Source: Pseudomonas synxantha
Lineage (GTDB): Bacteria; Pseudomonadota; Gammaproteobacteria; Pseudomonadales; Pseudomonadaceae
Direction of reading: 5' to 3'
DNA: 64,000 nucleotides
Assembly (NCBI RefSeq): GCF_900105675.1
Contig: NZ_LT629786.1
Location: forward strand, 1,860,001-1,924,000
In this document: in pieces, positions 8,449 to 18,446 of the stretch
Layout: each line of letters starts with the position of its first letter
Numbering within the stretch: the stretch's first letter is position 1
Program-made: the position numbers and the translations under genes
Notes under the pieces: model-generated
What the model saw: the letters and a program-made list of their open reading frames with translations, nothing else
What the model was told of the DNA's origin: nothing
Databases searched by the model: none

Positions 8449-9516
8449 TCAGAGCGCGGATTTGCCGATGACATTCAGGCTCATCTGCTCAAGCAATGTG
8501 TTCATATGGATGAACTGCGCAAAGCGTTTGTCCTGGGTCTGGCCGTGGAAGAAGCGGTAGTAAATCTGCTGCACGATGCCGGCCAGGCGGAACAGGCCGT
8601 AGGTGTAATAGAAATCGAAATTATCGATCTGGATGCCGGAGCGTTCGGCGTAGTAGTCGACGAACTGGCGGCGGGTGAGCATGCCCGGGGCGTTGCTCGG
8701 CTGGCGTCGCATCAGTTGCACCGGCGCCGGGTCGGCGGCTTCGATCCAGTAGGCGAGGGTATTGCCCAGGTCCATCAGCGGGTCGCCCAGGGTGGTCAGT
8801 TCCCAGTCCAGCACGCCGATGATCTGCATCGGGTTGTGTGGGTCGAGGATCACGTTATCGAAGCGGTAGTCGTTGTGCACGATGCTGGAGGTCGGGTGGT
8901 CGGCGGGCATTTTGTCATTGAGCCAGGTGCGCACTGCTTCCCATTTTGGCGCGTCGGGGGTCAGGGCCTTTTCGTAGCGGTCGCTCCAACCGCGAATCTG
9001 CCTTGCCACGTAGCCTTCGGGCTTGCCCAGGTCGGCCAGGCCGCAGGCCGCATAGTCGACCTGATGCAACTCGACGAACTTGTCGATGAAGCTTTTGCAC
9101 AAGGCTTCAGTCTTGGTCGCGTCCAGCCCCAGTTCGGTCGGCAGGTCGGAACGCAGGATGATGCCGTTGACCCGTTCCATCACATAGAACTCGGCGCCGA
9201 TTACTGACTCATCGGTGCAGTGCACGTAGGCCTTGGGGCAGTACGGGAAGCCATCCTTGAGTTGATTGAGAATGCGGTATTCGCGGCCCATGTCGTGGGC
9301 GGACTTGGCCTTGTGGCCAAACGGTGGGCGGCGTAGCACGAACTCCTGGCCCGGGTATTCCAGCAGGTAAGTCAGGTTCGAGGCGCCACCGGGGAATTGG
9401 CTGATCTTGAGCGTTCCCTGCAAGCCTGGGATATGAGCCTTGAGGTAGGGATCAATCAGGCTGGCATCAAGCTCTTCGCCGGGGCGAATCTGGGTCGATT
9501 GGTCGTTCAGCGCCAT
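8449..9516 (-). CDS. Phosphotransferase-family protein (APH/ACAD10-like)
   Basis: A 355-residue protein with an aminoglycoside-phosphotransferase-like kinase fold. The catalytic loop is IVHNDYRFDNV and the metal-binding segment GVLDWELTTLGDPLMDL; the nucleotide-binding part includes FPGGASNLTYLLE and EFVLRRPP. This subgroup is related to the kinase domain of ACAD10/11 and is usually found near acyl-CoA dehydrogenases and SDRs, so phosphorylation of a hydroxyacyl substrate is more plausible than drug resistance. It is the first gene of a two-gene unit with the downstream SDR. No acyl-CoA dehydrogenase is adjacent here. Confidence 0.85.
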   Translation of the reverse strand: MALNDQSTQIRPGEELDASLIDPYLKAHIPGLQGTLKISQFPGGASNLTYLLEYPGQEFVLRRPPFGHKAKSAHDMGREYRILNQLKDGFPYCPKAYVHCTDESVIGAEFYVMERVNGIILRSDLPTELGLDATKTEALCKSFIDKFVELHQVDYAACGLADLGKPEGYVARQIRGWSDRYEKALTPDAPKWEAVRTWLNDKMPADHPTSSIVHNDYRFDNVILDPHNPMQIIGVLDWELTTLGDPLMDLGNTLAYWIEAADPAPVQLMRRQPSNAPGMLTRRQFVDYYAERSGIQIDNFDFYYTYGLFRLAGIVQQIYYRFFHGQTQDKRFAQFIHMNTLLEQMSLNVIGKSAL

Positions 9517-9645
9517 GCTTATCCCTTCTGCTTATTCTAAAGGCCTTGGACTATTTCCTAATCTAATGCGCACCACCGCCCAGCGACAAGGTCGGGGCGG
9601 TTTAATAGGTTAGCGTGTTGAAGGGTGATCAGCGTGCCTGATTGG

Positions 9646-10599
9646 TCATTTTGCGGGCGCTGGCAACGTGACCGGGGTCAGTACGGGACGGCCGGCAAAG
9701 TATTCCACCAGGTTGTCCGCCACCCGTTGCACCGTATCGTGGGTAGCTTCCGGTGACAGGCCGGCCACGTGGGAGGTGAGCACGGTATTGTTCAGGCGCT
9801 TGAGGGCGTCCGGCACCTTGGGCTCATCGTCGAATACATCCAGCGCGGCGCCGCCGATACGCCGTTGTTCCAGCGCGGCCACCAGGTCGGCGGTCACCAC
9901 CACGCTGCCACGGCCGATATTCACCAGGAAGCCGTGCGGTCCCAGTGCGTCCAAGGCATGGCGGTCGATCAGGTGCCGGGTGCTGGCGCCGCCGGGTGTC
10001 GCCAACACCAGGAAGTCGGAGTTGCGGGCCAGCTCCACGGCGGTTGCACAGTAGGTGTACTCCACGTCATCGCGGGGTTGGCGGTTGTGGTAACTGACCT
10101 CCATGCCGAAGCCGAGGGCGGCACGCTTGGCGATCTCCATGCCCACGGCGCCAAGCCCGAGAATCCCCAATTGCTTGCCCGCGAGGGAAGGGCGCATGAC
10201 CTTCGGCCATTCGTTGCGCCGCACGGCCGCATCGGTTTGGGGAATGCCGCGCACCAGTGACAGCAGCAATGCCATGGCGTGGTCGGCCACCGAGGGCGCG
10301 TTCACCCCGGCGCCGTTGGTCACCACGATCCCACGGTTACTCGCCGCCTGCAGGTCTACATGCTCGTAGCCGGCACCGATCACGCAGATGATCTCCAGCA
10401 ACGGCAACGCGGCGATTTCCTCAGCGTATAGCCCCAGCGGCCCGCGGGTCAGCACGGCCTTGATCTGCCCTGCGTGGGCCTTGATCGCCTGGGCCCGCTC
10501 TGCGGGCGTCGGCGCCAGGATCACGTGAAAGTCGTTGCTCTCGATGATTTGCAGGTATTCGTTGATGGTTTCAACCAGGACCAGGACAGTGTTGGGCAT
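9646..10599 (-). CDS. D-2-hydroxyacid dehydrogenase (hydroxypyruvate/glyoxylate reductase type)
   Basis: A 317-residue NAD(P)-dependent dehydrogenase. The Rossmann motif is GILGLGAVGMEIAKRA, followed by LVNIGRGSVV with the catalytic Arg, the Glu in VFDDEPKVPDAL, and the catalytic His in TSHVAGLSPE. Early residues match the GhrB/hydroxypyruvate reductase branch, which reduces glyoxylate or hydroxypyruvate. It is monocistronic by spacing (130 bases from the next gene downstream on the same strand). The precise substrate cannot be decided from the sequence. Confidence 0.87.
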   Translation of the reverse strand: MPNTVLVLVETINEYLQIIESNDFHVILAPTPAERAQAIKAHAGQIKAVLTRGPLGLYAEEIAALPLLEIICVIGAGYEHVDLQAASNRGIVVTNGAGVNAPSVADHAMALLLSLVRGIPQTDAAVRRNEWPKVMRPSLAGKQLGILGLGAVGMEIAKRAALGFGMEVSYHNRQPRDDVEYTYCATAVELARNSDFLVLATPGGASTRHLIDRHALDALGPHGFLVNIGRGSVVVTADLVAALEQRRIGGAALDVFDDEPKVPDALKRLNNTVLTSHVAGLSPEATHDTVQRVADNLVEYFAGRPVLTPVTLPAPAK

Positions 10600-10772
10600 G
10601 GGGCAGCTCTTACTGTGGGGTTCGATCCTGGGATTATGCGGGATTTTTGTGGCACTAAAACCGGGGGGCCAAAAGAATGTTTGCCTGGTTGAATGGGGGG
10701 CGTGCCGCTGACGCTGAGCCGGCTGGCAGCACAGGGTAATAGCGCCTCGGTGCCCAGGAGACGCTGACAGGG

Positions 10773-11204
10773 TTATTTGCTTTCTCGAGCCTTCTGTTGT
10801 GCCGCCTGGAAGATTTCCCGGTAATCATAGCTAGGAAAGAATTCCGTTTTGTAAGGACCCCAGGCGGTATTTTCCAGCGCCAGGTTTACAGCCGCCAACC
10901 GCGATGCCGGCAAGCGCAGAACGATAACGTGGCCGATACCCATGGTGATATTCCAGCTGACGATCTCTACGCCTGCTGGAGGAAATGTCTTGAAAAAATC
11001 CTGCTTTTCGAGTTGGGCCCTTAGTTCACCCAGTGGGCGTGATTGATCATGTTTCAGGAATACAGTCAGCATCAATGCATCGTCGGGAGTGGCAACAGAC
11101 TCTTTAACAGCAGCAGGTGCCTTGGCTTGTGCAACAACACTGGTTGAAATTAAAGCTGATGCAACGACTGTGGATATCAGCAACGATTTGAGTGGGTTTT
11201 TCAT
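10773..11204 (-). CDS. Exported protein of unknown function
   Basis: A 143-residue protein with a signal peptide (MKNPLKSLLISTVVASALIS through VVAQA), so a mature protein of about 117 residues in the periplasm. The mature part has a compact alpha/beta pattern with LMLTVFLKHDQSRPLGELRAQL, a central GIGHVIVLRLPASRLAAVNLAL and a tail rich in aromatic residues (AWGPYKTEFFPSYDY). I do not recognise a named family. The next gene upstream on the same strand (73 bases away) also encodes a small exported protein, so the two may be related in function. Confidence 0.75.
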   Translation of the reverse strand: MKNPLKSLLISTVVASALISTSVVAQAKAPAAVKESVATPDDALMLTVFLKHDQSRPLGELRAQLEKQDFFKTFPPAGVEIVSWNITMGIGHVIVLRLPASRLAAVNLALENTAWGPYKTEFFPSYDYREIFQAAQQKARESK

Positions 11205-11277
11205 GGGGACGTATCTTCTTGTTAGTGGTTTATAAAGGGCGAACGTTAATGATTGGCGCGGGACAACGTCGATTGCT

Positions 11278-11796
11278 TTAATAATGCGGATGTAGCGAGT
11301 GGGTCGTGGTGGTTTTTATCGGCCCTTTGTAAGGTGCGTGAACGACATAGATACGTACGTTTTCGTTGGTCTCGACCATGTCGCGAGGTACTTCCCGGGA
11401 ATAAGTGAATTCCTCGGTGTTGAGTGCTTCCAGGCGTCTGACGATGGACCTGTGCGGGCCTTTATCAGGCACGAGGATATGGGTTTTCCTGTCGCCTGTG
11501 ACCAGGAAGTACCCACCACCGCCCTGTTCATATTTTGATCGCCCGGTGTCGGTATAAAAGAATTCATAACGGTTGCGTTCGGGATCCCACATCGAGATGC
11601 CGACCACACCCGGGTACTTGTCCTTGACGTCTACATCAGGGGCGCCTTCTATATAAACTTTTGTGGTCAGCCATTGGGGCGATGTGCCCAGTGCGTGGCT
11701 GTCAGCATGTTCGGTTGTTTGTCGTGCCTGACTCACGAGTGGATTAAGGAGTCCGGCGAAAAGTACAACAGTGAAGAGCAATCTGCGCTTTTGCAT
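11278..11796 (-). CDS. Exported protein of unknown function, possibly DUF4822-like
   Basis: A 172-residue protein beginning MQKRRLLFTVVLFAGLLNPL with a signal peptide ending near SQA. The mature part contains YPGVVGISMWDPERNRYEFF, GGGGYFLVTGDRKTHIL and FTYSREVPRDMV, segments that remind me of DUF4822 proteins; this family match is from memory and unverified. The start at 11796 is chosen over one 36 codons upstream because it begins the signal peptide and has AAGG about 10 bases ahead. Base composition around its 5' end is markedly AT-rich. Function unknown. Confidence 0.7.
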   Translation of the reverse strand: MQKRRLLFTVVLFAGLLNPLVSQARQTTEHADSHALGTSPQWLTTKVYIEGAPDVDVKDKYPGVVGISMWDPERNRYEFFYTDTGRSKYEQGGGGYFLVTGDRKTHILVPDKGPHRSIVRRLEALNTEEFTYSREVPRDMVETNENVRIYVVHAPYKGPIKTTTTHSLHPHY

Positions 11797-11904
11797 ATCA
11801 ATAGACCTTGCGAAATATGGATATTGTGGTGTTGGTGGCTTGTTGGTTTGCAATATAAGCGTGATAACTTGGCCGCTCAATGCTCGCGAAAATCCTTGTA
11901 ACAA

Positions 11905-12275
11905 AAGCTGCGGTTAATAATGAAAACCACATTAAAAAATATTATTTCAAAGCGCTGTAAGTAGGTTTTTTCTTACAGGTTTTTATATCTGATTAAAGCT
12001 TAACTATTTTTTCTGTAACTTCGCGTCGATCAGAATCTGGTTAATAGAGTCAACCAGGCCAATGTCTGTGCTGGCAGCTGCTCAATTGCGGCTAATGGTC
12101 GCTGTCGAGGGCACTGCGCATCTGTCCCATGCGCGCGGGCAGCCTGACCATTGCTCAGCTAAGTCTTTGCTTATTCAAGAGAATCCCGGACAATCCGGGC
12201 CTTGTTATGGTCAGGGCGCTGCCTGTCAGGTTTTTCTGACTCGTCCTGGCCGTGTGAATGCGGAGATCCGACCGG
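11905..12275. other. AT-rich intergenic region upstream of sdaC
   Basis: About 370 bases without a credible gene. The first half is AT-rich with T-runs (for example around 11961-12015), the second half has normal GC content. It must hold the divergent promoters for the exported protein on the left and sdaC on the right. I could not pick out a convincing operator or riboswitch. Confidence 0.5.
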
Positions 12276-13553
12276 ATGAATGATCAGGCCAATAGCGTCG
12301 ACGAACGCTATGCAACGACACCTGCAACCCTCACAAGCTGGAGCCGCCAGGACACGACCTGGATGCTTGGGCTGTTCGGTACCGCCATTGGCGCCGGTAC
12401 TTTGTTCTTGCCGATCAACGCGGGCCTGGGGGGCTTCTGGCCACTGGTGATCCTGGCGCTGCTGGCCTTCCCGATGACATTCTTTGCCCACCGTGGGTTG
12501 ACCCGTTTCGTGCTGTCGGGCCGTGAAGGCTCCGATATCACCGATGTGGTCGAAGAGCATTTCGGCATCAAGGCCGGTGCGCTGATCACGTTGCTGTACT
12601 TCTTCGCGATCTTCCCGATCCTGCTGATCTACAGCGTGGCCCTGACCAATACCGTCAGCAGTTTCATGGAGTATCAGCTGCACATCATGCCGCCACCCCG
12701 GGCGGTCCTGGCGTTCGTGCTGATCCTCGGCTTGCTGGCCGTGGTGCGTTGCGGCGAGCAGGTGATCGTCAAGGCCATGAGCCTGATGGTGTATCCGTTT
12801 ATCGTCGCCTTGCTGTTCCTGGCCGTGTACCTGGTGCCGCACTGGAACGGTGGCATTCTCAGCACCGCCAGCGAAGTGCCGGCTCCGTCGGCATTGCTTA
12901 ACACGCTGTGGCTCGCGATTCCGGTGATGGTGTTCTCGTTCAACCACTCGCCGATCATCTCGGCCTTTGCGGTGGACCAGAAGCGCCAGTACGGCGCACA
13001 TGCCGAGGAGCGCAGCTCGCAGATCCTGTCCCGCGCGCACCTGTTGATGGTGGCGATGGTGCTGTTCTTCGTGTTCAGTTGCGTGCTGACCCTGTCGCCC
13101 GCGCAGTTGGCCGAGGCGAAGGCGCAGAACTTGTCGATCCTGTCGTACCTGGCCAACCACTTTGACAACCCGACTATCGCCTTCGCTGCGCCATTGATTG
13201 CGTTCGTGGCGATTGCCAAGTCGTTCCTGGGCCACTACATCGGTGCCAGCGAGGGCCTCAAGGGCCTGGTGGTCAAGACCGGTCGCCGCCCGGCACCGAA
13301 GACCCTGGACCGCATGACCGCCGCCTTCATGCTGGTGGTGTGCTGGATCGTCGCCACGCTCAACCCGAGTATCCTCGGCATGATCGAGACCCTGGGTGGG
13401 CCGGTGATTGCGTCGATCCTGTTCCTGATGCCGATGTACGCGATCCGCAAGGTGCCGGCCATGGCCAAGTATCGCGGGCAGGCTTCGAATGTGTTTGTTA
13501 CGGCAGTCGGCTTGATTGCCATTACGGCATTGGTCTATTCGCTGATTGCCTAA
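12276..13553 (+). CDS. sdaC: Serine/proton symporter of the HAAAP family
   Basis: A 425-residue inner-membrane permease closely resembling Escherichia coli SdaC, which imports serine with protons. Shared segments include TTWMLGLFGTAIGAGTLFLP, FPMTFFAHRGLTRFVLSG, ITDVVEEHFGIKAG, PVMVFSFNHSPIISAF, LSILSYLANHFDNP and NPSILGMIETLGGP. About eleven hydrophobic helices are present. The start at 12276 is preferred over 12258 because GGAG lies upstream and the family starts here. No serine dehydratase gene is adjacent. The last roughly 50 bases of the gene recur in degenerate form in every unit of the downstream tandem array. Confidence 0.92.
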   Translation: MNDQANSVDERYATTPATLTSWSRQDTTWMLGLFGTAIGAGTLFLPINAGLGGFWPLVILALLAFPMTFFAHRGLTRFVLSGREGSDITDVVEEHFGIKAGALITLLYFFAIFPILLIYSVALTNTVSSFMEYQLHIMPPPRAVLAFVLILGLLAVVRCGEQVIVKAMSLMVYPFIVALLFLAVYLVPHWNGGILSTASEVPAPSALLNTLWLAIPVMVFSFNHSPIISAFAVDQKRQYGAHAEERSSQILSRAHLLMVAMVLFFVFSCVLTLSPAQLAEAKAQNLSILSYLANHFDNPTIAFAAPLIAFVAIAKSFLGHYIGASEGLKGLVVKTGRRPAPKTLDRMTAAFMLVVCWIVATLNPSILGMIETLGGPVIASILFLMPMYAIRKVPAMAKYRGQASNVFVTAVGLIAITALVYSLIA

Positions 13554-15378
13554 GGCCTGACACAGCCTGCAAGGACTACACAGATTCAAATGTGGGAGGG
13601 GGCTTGCCCCCGATAGCGGTGTATCAGTCGCCCATCAATTGACTGAGCCACTGCTATCGGGAGCAAGCCCCCTCCCACAGTTGTTTGGTGGTGGTGTTGA
13701 CGCCGAAGTACAGCCTGGTTGGTGTTTCCGCTGCTTGCTCAAGGCCTGACACAGCCTGCAAGGACTACACAGATCCAAATGTGGGAGGGGGCTTACCCCC
13801 CGATAGCGGTGTATCAGTCGCCCATCAATTGACTGAGCCACTGCTATCGGGAGCAAGCCCCCTCCCACAGTTGTTTGGTGGTGGTGTTGACGCCGAAGTA
13901 CAGCCTGGTTGGTGTATTCGCTGATTACTCAAGGCCTGACATAGCCTGCAAGGGCTAAGCAGATCCAATGTGGGAGGGGGCTTGCCCCCGATAGCGGTGT
14001 ATCAGTCGCCCATCAATTGACTGAGCCACTGCTATCGGGAGCAAGCCCCCTCCCACAGTTGTTTGGTGGTGTTGCTGATGCCGAATTACAGCCTGGTTGG
14101 TGTATTCGCTGATTGCTCAAGGCCTGACATAGCCTGCAAGGGCTAAGCAGATCCAATGTGGGAGGGGGCTTGCTCCCGATAGCGGTATATCAGTCACCCA
14201 TCAATTGACTGAGCCACTGCCATCGGGAGCAAGCCCCCTCCCACAGTTGTTTGGTGGTGTTGCTGATGCCGAATTACAGCCTGGTTGGTGTATTCGCTGA
14301 TTGCTCAAGGCCTGACACAGCCTGCAAGGACTACACAGATCCAAATGTGGGAGGAGCTTGCCCCCGATAGCGGTGTATCAGTCACCCATCAATTGACTGA
14401 GCCACTGCTATCGGGAGCAAGCCCCCTCCCACAGTTGTTTGGTGGTGTTGCTGATGCCGAATTACAGCCTGGTTGGTGTATTCGCTGATTGCTCAAGGTC
14501 TGACACAGCCTGCAGGGACTACACAGATCCAAATGTGGGAGGGGGCTTGCTCCCGATAGCGGTATATCAGTCACCCATCAATTGACTGAGCCACTGCCAT
14601 CGGGAGCAAGCCCCTTCCCACAGTTGTTTGGTGGTGTTGCTGATGCCGAATTACAGCCTGGTTGGTGTATTCGCTGATTGCTCAAGGCCTGACATAGCCT
14701 GCAAGGGCTAAGCAGATCCAATGTGGGAGGGGGCTCGCCCCCGATAGCGGTGTATCAGTCACCCATCAATTGACTGAGCCACTGCTATCGGGAGCAAGCC
14801 CCCTCCCACAGTTGTTTGGTGGTGGTGTTGACGCCGAAGTACAGCCTGGTTGGTGTATTCGCTGATTGCTCAAGGCCTGACACAGCCTGCAAGGACTACA
14901 CAGATCCAAATGTGGGAGGGGGCTTGCCCCCGATAGCGGTGTATCAGTCACCCATCAATTGACTGAGCCACTGCTATCGGGGGCAAGCCCCCTCCCACAG
15001 TTGTTTGGTGGTGTTGATGATGCCGAATTACAGCCTGGTTGGTGTATTCGCTGATTACTCAAGGCCTGACATAGCCTGCAAGGGTTAAGCAGATCCAATG
15101 TGGGAGGGGGCTTGCCCCCGATAGCGGTATATCAGTCGCCCATCAATTGACTGAGCCACTGCTATCGGGAGCAAGCCCCCTCCCACAGTTGTTTGGTGGT
15201 GTTGCTGATGCCGAATTACAGCCTGGTTGGTGTATTCGCTGATTGCTCAAGGCCTGACACAGCCTGCAAGGACTACACAGATCCAAATGTGGGAGGGGCT
15301 TGCCCCCGATAGCGGTGTATCAGTCACCCATCAATTGACTGAGCCACTGCCATCGGGGGCAAGCCTCCTCCCACAGTA
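13500..15378. repeat. Ten-unit tandem array of REPIN plus sdaC 3'-end copy
   Basis: Ten units with a period of 188-189 bases fill the sdaC-acnB gap. REP left arms start at 13592, 13781, 13970, 14158, 14347, 14535, 14723, 14912, 15100 and 15289. Each unit contains a REPIN (GTGGGAGGGGGCTTGC arm, GATAGCGGTGTATCAGTC, CATCAATTGACTGAGCCACTG, inverted arm), a TTGTTTGGTGGTG linker, and a stretch that mimics the end of sdaC (TATTCGCTGATTGC). In the repeats the stop codon position reads CTCAAGG instead of CCTAAGG. Two unit subtypes alternate irregularly: GACACAGCCTGCAAGGACTA (189 bp) and GACATAGCCTGCAAGGGCTA (188 bp). Small open frames inside the array are by-products of the copied gene end. Confidence 0.95.
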
Positions 15379-15393
15379 TTACGGGCATAAAAA

Positions 15394-15421
15394 ACGCCGC
15401 GTATCTTGCGATACGCGGCGT
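15394..15421 (-). terminator. Rho-independent terminator of acnB
   Basis: A perfect 12-bp stem (ACGCCGCGTATC with GATACGCGGCGT) around TTGC, followed on the minus strand by a run of six T. It lies about 20 bases after the acnB stop codon and separates acnB from the REPIN array. Confidence 0.92.
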
Positions 15422-15440
15422 CTTTCACATCAACACACCG

Positions 15441-18050
15441 TTAAGCTTGGATCACCGGGATGTTGGCGCTTGCTGCGATCTTGCGGAACTCAGCGATCTG
15501 GTCGAAGTTCAGGTAGCGATAGACGTCGCTGGCCATGGTGTCCAGTTTCGCTGCGTAGCCCATGTACTCTTCGACGGTCGGCAGGCGACCCAGAGTGGAA
15601 GCGACTGCCGCCAACTCAGCCGAAGCCAGGTAGACGTTGGCACCATCACCCAGGCGATTCGGGAAGTTACGGGTCGAGGTCGACACCACGGTCGAATTCG
15701 GCTCTACCCGTGCCTGGTTACCCATGCACAGCGAGCAGCCCGGCATTTCCATGCGTGCGCCAGCCTTGCCGTAGATGCCGTAGTAGCCTTCTTCGGTCAG
15801 CTGATGCGCGTCCATCTTGGTCGGTGGCGACAGCCACAGGCGGGTTGGCAGCTGGCCCTTGACCTGTTCCAGCAGCTTACCGGCAGCGCGGAAGTGACCG
15901 ATGTTGGTCATGCACGAACCGATGAACACTTCGTCGATCTTCTCGCCGGCAACGCTGGACAGCAGACGGGCGTCGTCCGGGTCGTTTGGCGCGCAGAGGA
16001 TCGGCTCGTTGATCTCGGCCAGGTCGATCTCGATGATTTCGGCGTATTCGGCGTCGGCATCGGCTTCCATCAGTTCCGGGTTGGCAACCCAGGCTTCCAT
16101 CGCCTGGGCGCGGCGTTCCAGGGTACGCGCATCACCGTAGCCTTCACCGATCATCCAGCGCAGCAGGGTGATGTTGGAGTTCAGGTACTCGGTGACGGAG
16201 TCCTTGGACAGCTTGATGGTGCAGCCGGCAGCCGAACGTTCGGCCGAGGCGTCGGACAGCTCGAAAGCCTGTTCCAGCGTCAGGTCGTTCAGGCCTTCGA
16301 TTTCCAGGATGCGCCCGGAGAAGGCGTTCTTCTTGCCTTTCTTCTCTACGGTCAGCAGGCCAGCCTGGATCGCGTAGTAAGGAATGGCATGCACCAGATC
16401 ACGCAAGGTGATGCCAGGCTTCATCTTGCCTTTGAAGCGCACCAGGATCGATTCCGGCATGTCCAGTGGCATCACGCCAGTGGCTGCGGCAAACGCGACC
16501 AGGCCGGAACCTGCGGGGAACGAGATGCCCATCGGGAAACGAGTGTGGGAGTCGCCACCGGTACCGACGGTGTCCGGCAGCAGCATGCGGTTCAGCCAGC
16601 TGTGGATGATGCCGTCGCCTGGACGCAGCGATACACCGCCACGGGTCATGATGAAGTCAGGCAGGGTGTGGTGGGTGGTCACGTCGATCGGCTTTGGATA
16701 GGCCGCGGTGTGGCAGAAGGACTGCATCACCAGGTCGGTCGAGAAGCCCAGGCACGCCAGGTCCTTGAGTTCATCACGGGTCATCGGACCTGTGGTGTCC
16801 TGGGAGCCCACGGTGGTCATCTTCGGCTCGCAGTAGGTGCCAGGACGAACGCCTTTGCCTTCTGGCAGGCCGCAGGCCTTGCCGACCATTTTCTGTGCCA
16901 GGGTGAAGCCCTTGCCGGTGTCGACAGGCGCTTCAGGCAGCTTGAACAGGTCGGTAGGGCCCAAGCCCAGTTCGGCACGGGCCTTGTCGGTCAGGCCACG
17001 ACCGATGATCAGCGGGATACGGCCGCCGGCGCGAACTTCGTCCAACAGCACCGGGGTCTTCATTTCGAAGGTGGTCAGGACTTCATCGGTGCCGTGCTTG
17101 CAGACTTTGCCAGCATAAGGGTACAGGTCGATCACGTCGCCCATGTTCATGTTGGTCACGTCGAATTCGATCGGCAGTGCGCCCGCATCTTCCATGGTGT
17201 TGTAGAAGATCGGAGCGATCTTGCTGCCGAAGCAGAAACCGCCGGCACGCTTGTTCGGCACGTAAGGCACGTCGTCGCCGAAGAACCACAGTACCGAGTT
17301 GGTTGCCGACTTACGCGACGAACCGGTACCGACCACGTCACCGACGTAGGCGATCGGGAAGCCTTGGCCGCGCATCTCTTCGATCTGCTTCATCGGGCCG
17401 GTCTTGCCTTGCTCGTCCGGCACGATGCCTTCGCGAGCCATTTTCAGCATAGCCAGGGCGTGCAGCGGGATGTCAGGGCGGGACCAGGCGTCAGGCGCAG
17501 GGGACAGGTCGTCGGTGTTGGTCTCGCCGGTGACCTTGAACACGCGCAGGCTGATCTTGTCGGCCAGGGTAGGGCGGTTACGGAACCACTCGCCGTCAGC
17601 CCAGGACTGGATCACGCCTTTGGCATGCTCGTTGCCATTGCGGGCTTTTTCAGCCACGTCGTGGAACGCATCGAACATCAGCAGGGTGTGCTTGAGCTGG
17701 GCGGCCGCGACGGGCGCCAGGGTGGCGTCGTCCAGCAGCTCGACCAACGTCACGATGTTGTAGCCGCCTTGCATGGTGCCGAGCAGTTCAACAGCGCGTT
17801 TCTTGTCAATCAGGGGGGAAGTGGCTTCGCCCTTGGCCAGGGCAGACAGGAAGCCGGCCTTGACGTAGGCAGCTTCGTCAACGCCCGGTGGAATGCGGTT
17901 GGTGATCAGGTCAACGAGGAATTCTTCTTCGCCAGCCGGAGGATTTTTCAGCAGCTCGACCAGGCCTGCGGTTTGTTCGGCGTTAAGCGGCTGGGGAACG
18001 ATACCCAGGGCGGCACGCTCTTCGATATGTTTGCGGTAGGCTTCAAGCAC
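15441..18050 (-). CDS. acnB: Aconitate hydratase B (bifunctional aconitase/2-methylisocitrate dehydratase)
   Basis: An 869-residue TCA-cycle enzyme that interconverts citrate and isocitrate via cis-aconitate with a 4Fe-4S cluster. The order is that of AcnB: N-terminal HEAT-like domain ([16 protein letters not shown]), then the swivel domain ([18 protein letters not shown]), then the catalytic domains with [18 protein letters not shown] and the cluster cysteines in SFCHTAAYP and [12 protein letters not shown]. The start is taken as GTG at 18050 ([16 protein letters not shown]) because a GAGGG ribosome site lies 8 bases upstream and this gives the standard family length; the ATG further upstream adds nine residues without family support. 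Single gene with its own terminator and a long inverted repeat upstream. Confidence 0.95.
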   Translation of the reverse strand: MLEAYRKHIEERAALGIVPQPLNAEQTAGLVELLKNPPAGEEEFLVDLITNRIPPGVDEAAYVKAGFLSALAKGEATSPLIDKKRAVELLGTMQGGYNIVTLVELLDDATLAPVAAAQLKHTLLMFDAFHDVAEKARNGNEHAKGVIQSWADGEWFRNRPTLADKISLRVFKVTGETNTDDLSPAPDAWSRPDIPLHALAMLKMAREGIVPDEQGKTGPMKQIEEMRGQGFPIAYVGDVVGTGSSRKSATNSVLWFFGDDVPYVPNKRAGGFCFGSKIAPIFYNTMEDAGALPIEFDVTNMNMGDVIDLYPYAGKVCKHGTDEVLTTFEMKTPVLLDEVRAGGRIPLIIGRGLTDKARAELGLGPTDLFKLPEAPVDTGKGFTLAQKMVGKACGLPEGKGVRPGTYCEPKMTTVGSQDTTGPMTRDELKDLACLGFSTDLVMQSFCHTAAYPKPIDVTTHHTLPDFIMTRGGVSLRPGDGIIHSWLNRMLLPDTVGTGGDSHTRFPMGISFPAGSGLVAFAAATGVMPLDMPESILVRFKGKMKPGITLRDLVHAIPYYAIQAGLLTVEKKGKKNAFSGRILEIEGLNDLTLEQAFELSDASAERSAAGCTIKLSKDSVTEYLNSNITLLRWMIGEGYGDARTLERRAQAMEAWVANPELMEADADAEYAEIIEIDLAEINEPILCAPNDPDDARLLSSVAGEKIDEVFIGSCMTNIGHFRAAGKLLEQVKGQLPTRLWLSPPTKMDAHQLTEEGYYGIYGKAGARMEMPGCSLCMGNQARVEPNSTVVSTSTRNFPNRLGDGANVYLASAELAAVASTLGRLPTVEEYMGYAAKLDTMASDVYRYLNFDQIAEFRKIAASANIPVIQA

Positions 18051-18162
18051 AGTTATTACCCTCATCAGTGGTCCCACGGGACGCTCATCCAGGCATGAAC
18101 GGCACGCATGCGCTCGGGGGCTTTTTGAGCCGCAAAGCCAGCGCTGCCGTCATTCCTTTACA

Positions 18163-18298
18163 GAAGCTGCTTTCAAAGTTTTACGCCTGCAGAACGGAGC
18201 TGATGAGGGTTGGCGCGGGTTCTGACCTACCGGGTCGAGCCCACGCCAACACCGTTCTGAAGGAACGACTGTGCTCGTGACGCTTTGAAAACAGCTTC
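18163..18298. repeat. Long imperfect inverted repeat between acnB and the DUF1289 gene
   Basis: This 396-base gap (18051-18446) contains a 136-bp imperfect palindrome. Outer arms at 18163-18178 and 18283-18298 match at 15 of 16 positions (GAAGCTGCTTTCAAAG and CTTTGAAAACAGCTTC). Middle arms CAGAACGG (18190-18197) and CCGTTCTG (18252-18259) are perfect, and inner arms GTTGGCGCGGG (18209-18219) and CCCACGCCAAC (18240-18250) match at 10 of 11. An unpaired bulge lies on the left side. It could be a structured RNA, an acnB leader or promoter structure, or a MITE-like insertion. It is unrelated to the REP family. Confidence 0.75.
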
Positions 18299-18446
18299 CA
18301 GCGGATTATTGGCGCCTTACAAGGCCGGGTGATTCTACGGCAAAAAAAATCTAAAGGTAAGTTGCCTGTCCAAGTTTGCTGGGTGATCAACCTTAGACAA
18401 AGGGCTAACATGGCGCACTGTTTCGCTGATTTGCGTGTTGTTGACC

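Noticed and set aside
12062..12283. 73-codon frame upstream of sdaC
   Set aside because: No family, no ribosome site, overlaps the sdaC start; probably chance.
12171..13589. 472-codon frame opposite sdaC
   Set aside because: Same reason: Arg/His/Gln-rich mirror of a hydrophobic carrier gene.
14285..14488. Small open frames within the array (for example starting MVYSLIAQG)
   Set aside because: They read the copied end of sdaC and REPIN sequence; no ribosome site and repeated in several units.
13550..15390. CRISPR-like regular spacing
   Set aside because: The period is 188-189 bp, the whole unit is repeated, there are no unique spacers and no cas genes; it is a tandem duplication of a REPIN-bearing unit.
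15447..18098. 883-codon open frame opposite acnB
   Set aside because: It is antisense to an unmistakable full-length aconitase B; long antisense frames are expected in GC-rich genes with strong codon bias. The translation is low in complexity and matches no family.
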